Source of the DNA: Paramarasmius palmivorus
Taxonomy: Eukaryota; Basidiomycota; Agaricomycetes; Agaricales; Marasmiaceae
Length of the DNA stretch: 64,000 nucleotides
Direction of reading: 5' to 3'
NCBI GenBank assembly: GCA_037176845.1
Contig: JAYKXP010000131.1
Coordinates: forward strand, 1 to 64,000
Positions 58,436-64,000 of this stretch are shown piece by piece. Under the pieces are notes generated by a model that saw only the letters and a list, made by a program, of their open reading frames with translations, had not been told where the DNA came from and searched no databases. The translations under genes were made by a program, and so were the position numbers. How positions within the stretch are numbered: position 1 is the stretch's first letter; the number at the start of each line of letters is the position of its first letter.

Positions 58436-59880
58436 TGCTGTCAAGGAGGATGAGTTAAAGCCGCGGCGGAAGCTTGTTTATCCGCGACTCCCATCCCGCT
58501 CCCAACATTCCCTTCTTCCTCAACACTCTCTACATCCCTCGACTCAACAACGACCTCGACAAGAAATACAGAGACTTTTGAAGCTCAGAAAATGCCTTCA
58601 ATCAGCCCCAAAAACCATCCGCCAAAGACGACAATTCACATACCTGCGCAGCATCAACGTTACATCGACCTTTCCGACCTACAGTCTCAGAACGCTCGAT
58701 AGTGCTCCCATCTGGCGCAATAGTACTCAAAACTCCCTCAAATACACCGGGAAATAGACGAGTCAAACCGCCAGAGTCATTACCTCGCACCGTTACCTTC
58801 GAATGTCATCCATTTCGGGCGTCTTGGTACCACTCCCCCGCCGTCGTTCAGCATACACAAAAGCGCGTTTTTCCCCCTTCGCTAGGGCTCTGCATTGACA
58901 GCAGAACCTTTCCCCCTAATATCATGATCACCAGCAATTTTTAAGGCCAGGAATCGAGATAAACGTCAGCCAACCGTGACTATGCCTCCTCGATATCCGT
59001 TACCTTCTCCTGCACTCCCAGACCCATATCCCCCATCTGAGGCGTTCCAAATGGCGGTGTGCAACCCCGAATGTACACCTGATCTCATTCTGAATGTCAC
59101 AGCCTCCATGTCCTCAGCTACACGGTGAACAACGCGATACACCTTCCCCAGACGCCGACACTGTCTACACACTCACACCTTCCGCGCTCCACCTCTCATA
59201 TCCCCCACTTCCACCCTATGCCTATCCCCTTCTCGTAGCCGCACCGTATTAGAAGGCCTGTGTCGTGCAGAGTAGCTGGGTATATCGAAGAAGAACTCAC
59301 AACGGACACCGTGCCCTCAATCCACGTCCAAACCCAAACACCCCTTCTCTATCCTTTTCCGCGAGCATTTTCCTCCTCCAATTCCCCAGGAGGTCCTTTT
59401 TCATGACATGTTGCTCTTAACTATCCCCAAAAACAGCATCTACGCCTGTGTCCCGCACCCTTACCCACACGGCCCATCTCTACTCGTCTTGCCAGAGGAT
59501 TTCGTCACCCACATACACCCCTTCCCACTCCTTCGATCTTCCAGGTTTTTTTCCGGTCCAAATTGCGTGCGGCTTTGCTCGACAGTGAACATCTACACCA
59601 ATGCTTGCGTTTACCCCCAAAGTCTATCTTTTCGCCCATTAGCCGAGGCTTCGCCCGGCTTGAACGCTTTTGTGGGCATTGGCACAAGCTGTATCGTTCA
59701 TGTACGTCTCCCGAGCATTGGGAATGGGGAATAGTCTGGGTGATTATGGGCGGCCGAGGAGATCGAAAAGTCGAAATGGTCGTCGTGTTTATTCAGGAAA
59801 AGATGAATCGGAAGCTCGTATGTGTAGTACCTGCTTCCGAGAAGGAGAAGGAAACTCAGTTTTAATGTTGAGGTACGTTC
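58436..59880 (+). repeat. B block, copy 5
   Basis: Co-linear with the other B blocks but more diverged and shorter. The plus-strand piece MPPRYPLPSPALPDPYPPSE followed by NVTASMSSATR (58980-59130) is the most protein-like stretch of the block and suggests a proline-rich ancestral product. Confidence 0.55.
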
Positions 59881-61280
59881 CGACTTCGTGAATATATTCC
59901 ATGCCTAGACTTATTTATACCTCTTTCTTTTCTTAGTTCTATAGGAGCCGACTATCATTTCTTGACGAAGAACACGGTCAAAGCCACAAGTACCCCTCAA
60001 ACTTTGAGTATGGTTGACTGTCCGGGGTGGTCGCAACTTTCGAAAGGTTGGTGCCTATTTTCATTCTTTTATTCTTACGCTTATGTTTCGCTTCTGCAGG
60101 ATCATGTACATTGGATAAGGTGTCAAAGGCAACCGGAAGATATGAAAGTGCAACGAGCCCTCGACACGACACTCCTCTCAACCGTAACGGAGTTCAAATA
60201 TGCTTTGCCACCTGCGTTCGTTGAACCCAACTACCAGCGTACCCCAAAAAGCACGCTGACCAGCATTTCGAATTCAATTCTTACCGCGATGGATACCTCG
60301 CTCAGTTTTGGGGGCGCTTTGGCACCAGAGATGATCGGCTTATGATGCATATGGCCGTACCATTCTAGCGTTTGGGCGAAGAGAGAGTACCACGAATGGA
60401 TTCGGGATGATGTTTTTATCTAGTGAGTTCGTTTTCGTTTGTTTTGCCTAGCGTCGAGAAGTAGCTAATCAACTTGAAGTGACAGAGCCTGGGCTTGTAG
60501 ACTCGTTATCGGAACCAGGAAGTACGTCGGGTTCTACGAGGTATATCTTTGCTTCTTTTCCCTGCGTCATATTTAGACTAATGCACCTCTGGCCTAGGAT
60601 CCAAAGCCGAAGAAATGAAAATGACATCACCTTTGACTGGGATCACAATCGACAATTGTGGTTTGGAAATCACCTACCTCGAAGATCAATGTACTACGCG
60701 AACGAGGAAGCTGGGCATGGAGATGCGTTCGGAAAGGTTCAATCGTCTTTGTTGTAAAGGTAAGCCTCCATCCCACTTTGAACAGAACATCACCTTACTA
60801 TTTGTCTTACTAGCATTGTTCCACAGCGAAGACAACAGCAATCTCGACATATGAAGGTTCGCATACCACACGGCGACTGGAAGCTTTTCCCAGTGCCTTT
60901 CGACTCTTCTGTCAGGTAAACATTTCGAACGCCTTTAATTGCGGTGGAGCTCATGCGTTCATTCTGCTTGCATTCTTCAGGGGCGGCTACACCGAAGGAC
61001 CAGATCGCCAACTGCTGCGGCCTGAGGAACAAGAAGATCGCACGTCATGCATCGGTCTCCCGAGATCTCGCGATTTCTGGTTCAGCCTTCTCACTCTCGA
61101 CGCTGAACCTTTTAGTTCTAGGGTACGGCGTCTTGGCAACCCGTACCTCTCGTTCTCGTCTCTTCTTTCTGGGTATGTGCATTCCGGATCCTCTTACCTA
61201 CTCCAAGTCATGGCTGACTCTCGCTCCTCAGTGTACAAGAACGTCGGACGTGTTATGTACCCAGGACAGCTAACGGTGCC
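59881..61280 (+). pseudogene. Q block, copy 5
   Basis: Second-most complete Q copy. Pieces in order: AYPKKHADQHFEFN (near 60235), EPGLVDSLSEPGSTSGSTR then GTATATC donor (60542), and an exon reading NENDITFDWDHNRQLWFGNH, MYYANEEAGHGDAF (60615-60750) that is open here but interrupted in copy 1. A relic of the ENVNIDF exon follows at about 60826-60860. The 3' GKFRTPF-type pieces and RGGYTEGPDRQLLRP follow. Frames disagree, so it is a relic. Confidence 0.5.
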
Positions 61281-61716
61281 CCCGTTATTTACACCAACCT
61301 CCGTCCGGGATTTCTATTCCACGCTCAAGCGCGCCAAGCATTGATGTTGCACCTCCGAACTAGAAGAGGCGCAGTGCTCCGTGAGCTAGGTGAACCCTTC
61401 CGTAGCTTTTAAGCTCTCGGTATGGTTAGTAGTGGGTACGGAGCCGTCGTTTTGGTACCAGGCATCGTTCGCGAAGCTCTGGCTCGTGGAATACAGACGG
61501 GTAGTCGGTCTTCGGATGGTTCAGGGTATAAAGTAGGCGAAGTTCTTGAGGTTGCTGCACTGAGATCATGATGTAGAAACCGTATACCGCAAAGATGAAT
61601 AAATACATGATTTTCATTCACTCGTACATATATACACGTGAAACTCAACTTCAAGAACCCAGAACTCAGAACCAATAGATACATCAAGTCGGAATAGTCC
61701 TCATCGTCGTCAAGTA
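61281..61716. repeat. P block, copy 5
   Basis: Close to copy 1 (7266-7640), including AGATGAATAAATACATGATT at 61592. A minus-strand frame (61617-61426) with LLYTLNHPKTDYPSVFHEPE is open and related to frames in copies 1, 2 and 4. This is weak evidence for a former minus-strand gene across P. Confidence 0.5.
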
Positions 61717-64000
61717 TCACATGAATGCACTGATACCTGAACCAGTGACGGCTTCCCAGGAAAAGTTAAACCACGAGCTAGATTTCGCCTCCTCTTTCGG
61801 TGTTTCTGGGAGTCGAGAATCGAGAACATCACTAAAGAGCTTACATATGTTGGACGATGCACTAACCTTGAGCGAACAAAGGATCGTTCTGTTCCGGTAG
61901 AGCGCCTTGCTTGTCGTAAGGGGATGCTTGAGGTGTGTTTTCTATGGATTCAATGGAAGGATCACGAAGGAATGCTGAAGACTCCAGTATGTCATCGAGT
62001 TTGACGATTGCTTTTGCTTTTGCTTTTGCTTCTGTGAAGTGAGGTATTAAACCCAGCACCGAACTGGTGGATGGAGTAACTGACCTTTAGCTGCTCGCAG
62101 AGATTTCCGCCTTCGTAACTCTGCATATTCTTCATGCAGCATGTATAGATTGTATGCATGCCAATCTGAAGGATCGTAAATCAATTCATGAACAAGAACA
62201 CAAAGAATGCGACAAACACCGGAGTTTCCCAAATCGAGCTTCTTCTTTCTTTGCGTCAATGATCTCGAAGTCGAGACTCCTCAAATGTTGAGTCCAATTG
62301 GAGGTGGTATGTTTAAAGCTGCGGGTGACTTGCCGTTTGTGGAGGCCAGTGTAGACGTTGGTTGGCCATGAGTAACGGCGGGTTCGTAATGGACGTTGAA
62401 CTTGCACAGGTGATCGTAGTTGTAACTCCACATCTTGTTTATGCAGCTTGATGAGATAAGATACAATATCTGAAGAATCCAAAAGTCAATCCAAGAACAA
62501 GAACACAAAGAGTGTGACAGACCTCGAACTCCCTCAAACCGTGCTTCTTCTTTCTTTCCACCGATGATCTCAAACTCTGGATACCCCAAGCTTTGAGCCC
62601 AATTGGCTGTGGTAGGGTCAAAGCTGCAAGCGACTTGCCACTTGTGGAGGGTGGTGTAGATGTGGGTTGGCCATGAGGACAAACACATATTACCCCATTT
62701 AGTTGATCCCCTAAGCTCCGGAACCTCCCATCGCCTACATTCCTCCTTGGACATCTCAGATTGCCCATTCTCGTCCAAAGACCAAAAGTGGGCTTGGGTG
62801 TGTCCCTTCCCCCATGAAACGAATTCAGATATTGACAAAGGAGGGTAGATGAAGAGGTAGATGGGTGGTCGGTCTTTGAGTGCGATGCTGTATCTGGGGT
62901 ATCGCAGATGGCTAAACAACTGCCATGACTCAGTGCCAAGCTCAAAGTTGGGTGGGCAAACTATGACTGTTGAGAGGAAGGATGATGTGTCCCATTCCAG
63001 ACACAATGAAGAGGAAAGACATACAGCATTTTTTGTCCATTCCCAACATCCCATGAGCATGAGCATCAACAATCCTTGAACTTTGCATTAACCAACTTTC
63101 CTGGAAGTCCCACCACCACCACATATACTGTAAGGAAATGTGGACATTGCTTGGACAATCTAGCTTGAAACTGTAAATGTCAGCACCGACAAACTAAGCC
63201 ATATCACCCCGACTCACCGAATCAACCCATCCCCCATGTCTGTCTCATTCACCAGCCCATGACAAGACCATGCTTTCCACAACCCCTTACCCCTTGGCCA
63301 CCTTGCAACAGCCCCCCGTGAAGTGGAGTAAACAGTATCAAAACGAAGCCCATCGATGATGTCTAGTGGGAGGTGATGTGGCGGATTGCGAAATAGCGAT
63401 TTGAGGAGAGTGTTGACTGTCCAGAGAGAGTGGGTGTGATCTGAGGATGGGTGGTAGTTTGTTGGCAAGGGGAATAGATTGTCGAGGTACGTGCATGTCT
63501 GACCAATGCGTGCATAAAACAGAATGTCTTGTTCCAACTGCAATGAATATTGCTGGAGAAAATTGACAAAGTTGTCATCTTGCAGCATTTGTGCTGATGG
63601 AGGAACAATAATGTTGAGGGATGTGTATGGAGAGGAAATTTCAATGTCAGGCCCTTTGAGTCCCTTGCACAGATTTCCTCCCATGTTCAACCATATCTGC
63701 ACCCAGGCGCAGTCCAAATGCTTCTAATAGACGAATAAATTAGCTGTAGGAGCAGGAAACCAAATTTGGGACGTACAGTCAACATTTGAATATAAAGATC
63801 CCCCCAGAATGACTGTTTGTAGAAATTTGCAAGAGGTACCAATTCTACGACACCAATATGATTAAAACCTGATATTGAAGAGGAAAAAGGAAACTCACCG
63901 TCATGGAAGATGAGGAAAGGGATTTTGGAGCGGTTCAGGCCATAGAGCTGCCATGTGTCAGGCGCCCTGTGTAGTTGTCAGTAAGAACATTGTGGAGAAA
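61717..64000 (-). CDS. T-family copy T4, open in all visible exons, 5' end outside the window
   Basis: Visible exons: 63966-63899, 63844-63777, 63723-63218, 63170-63025, 62966-62523, 62469-62218, 62165-62085, 62031-61867, 61805-61717; sequence above 63967 is intron 2 heading to exon 2 outside the window. All borders are GT...AG and all joins are in frame. Exon 5 ends LRFDTVYSTSRGAVARWPRG plus MGDGLIR; exon 7 has HFWSLDENGQSEMSKEECRR and WQVACSFDPTTANWAQSLGY. As in T2, the next exon carries an extra diverged copy of the exon 7 end (SNWTQHLRSLDFEIID). Then come a short exon, a (KA)n-containing exon with LDDILESSAFLRDPS, and the tail TPKEEAKSSSWFNFSWEA. No NLS tail. Possibly functional, if exons 1-2 outside the window are intact. 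Confidence 0.7.
62011..62034 (-). repeat. GCAAAA microsatellite in T4
   Basis: Four units of a six-base repeat (AAGCAAAAGCAAAAGCAAAA on the minus strand) at the start of the LDDILESS exon encode AKAKAKA. T2 has a single unit-like AAATAGCC at the same place. The repeat length is a multiple of three, so changes would not break the frame. Confidence 0.6.

Noticed and set aside
4800..64000. LTR or LINE retrotransposons as the cause of the repeats
   Set aside because: No reverse transcriptase or integrase motifs, no long terminal direct repeats and no poly(A) tails were seen. The repeats keep introns and intergenic DNA in order, so they are segmental duplications.
1..64000. tRNA, rRNA, CRISPR arrays, telomeric repeats, riboswitches
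   Set aside because: I looked for cloverleaf-like segments, regular short repeats with unique spacers and simple telomere repeats and saw none. A covariance-model scan would be needed to exclude tRNAs fully.

Overview
This looks like nuclear DNA of a filamentous basidiomycete, most likely a mushroom-forming agaricomycete. The evidence is many short introns (about 45-65 nt) with GT(A/G/C)NGT donors, CTAAC/CTAAT-like branch sites and YAG acceptors, a pyrimidine-rich promoter, an F-box protein of agaricomycete style, and a multi-exon protein family that I recall (recall only, not checked) from Marasmius/Moniliophthora-type genomes. There is no bacterial operon structure, rRNA, tRNA or CRISPR array that I can see.

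Left edge (1-4.8 kb): ordinary single-copy genes. An acidic nuclear-type protein (1441-2150, four exons) converges on a small uncertain minus-strand gene (2307-2900) and an intact F-box protein (2982-4799).

From 4.8 kb to the right end the window is a decayed tandem segmental array with a period of about 16 kb. The same blocks recur in the same order and orientation: S (26.5, 40.2, 58.0 kb), B (10.6, 27.0, 40.8, 58.4 kb), Q (5.4, 12.6, 28.9, 44.3, 59.9 kb), P, the minus-strand T gene (T1 14326-16867, T2 30495-33157, T3 46231-48730, T4 61717 to the window end), U, a pseudogene of the acidic gene (19.3, 34.6, 50.1, 56.0 kb), F, R, W and X. A single-copy island (8.05-9.78 kb) with a two-exon 171-aa gene and a small putative secreted protein sits in the leftmost, incomplete unit. 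A 1.8-kb element with terminal inverted repeats (42486-44270) has inserted into one unit only.

The T family is the only array content that still looks functional. T1 reads through ten exons to a 689-aa protein with an N-terminal N/G/Q-rich motif and a C-terminal nuclear localisation signal. T4 is open in all ten visible exons. T2 carries one frameshift. T3 lacks its start and has two frameshifts. Exons 1-7 are co-linear in all copies, but the C-terminal part is assembled from different short exon modules (T1/T3 type versus T2/T4 type). All internal exons there are symmetric (phase 1-1), so they can be duplicated or swapped without breaking the frame. A recurrently duplicated, modular, partly pseudogenised nuclear-protein family is the most interesting thing here. 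What the family does cannot be told from sequence alone.
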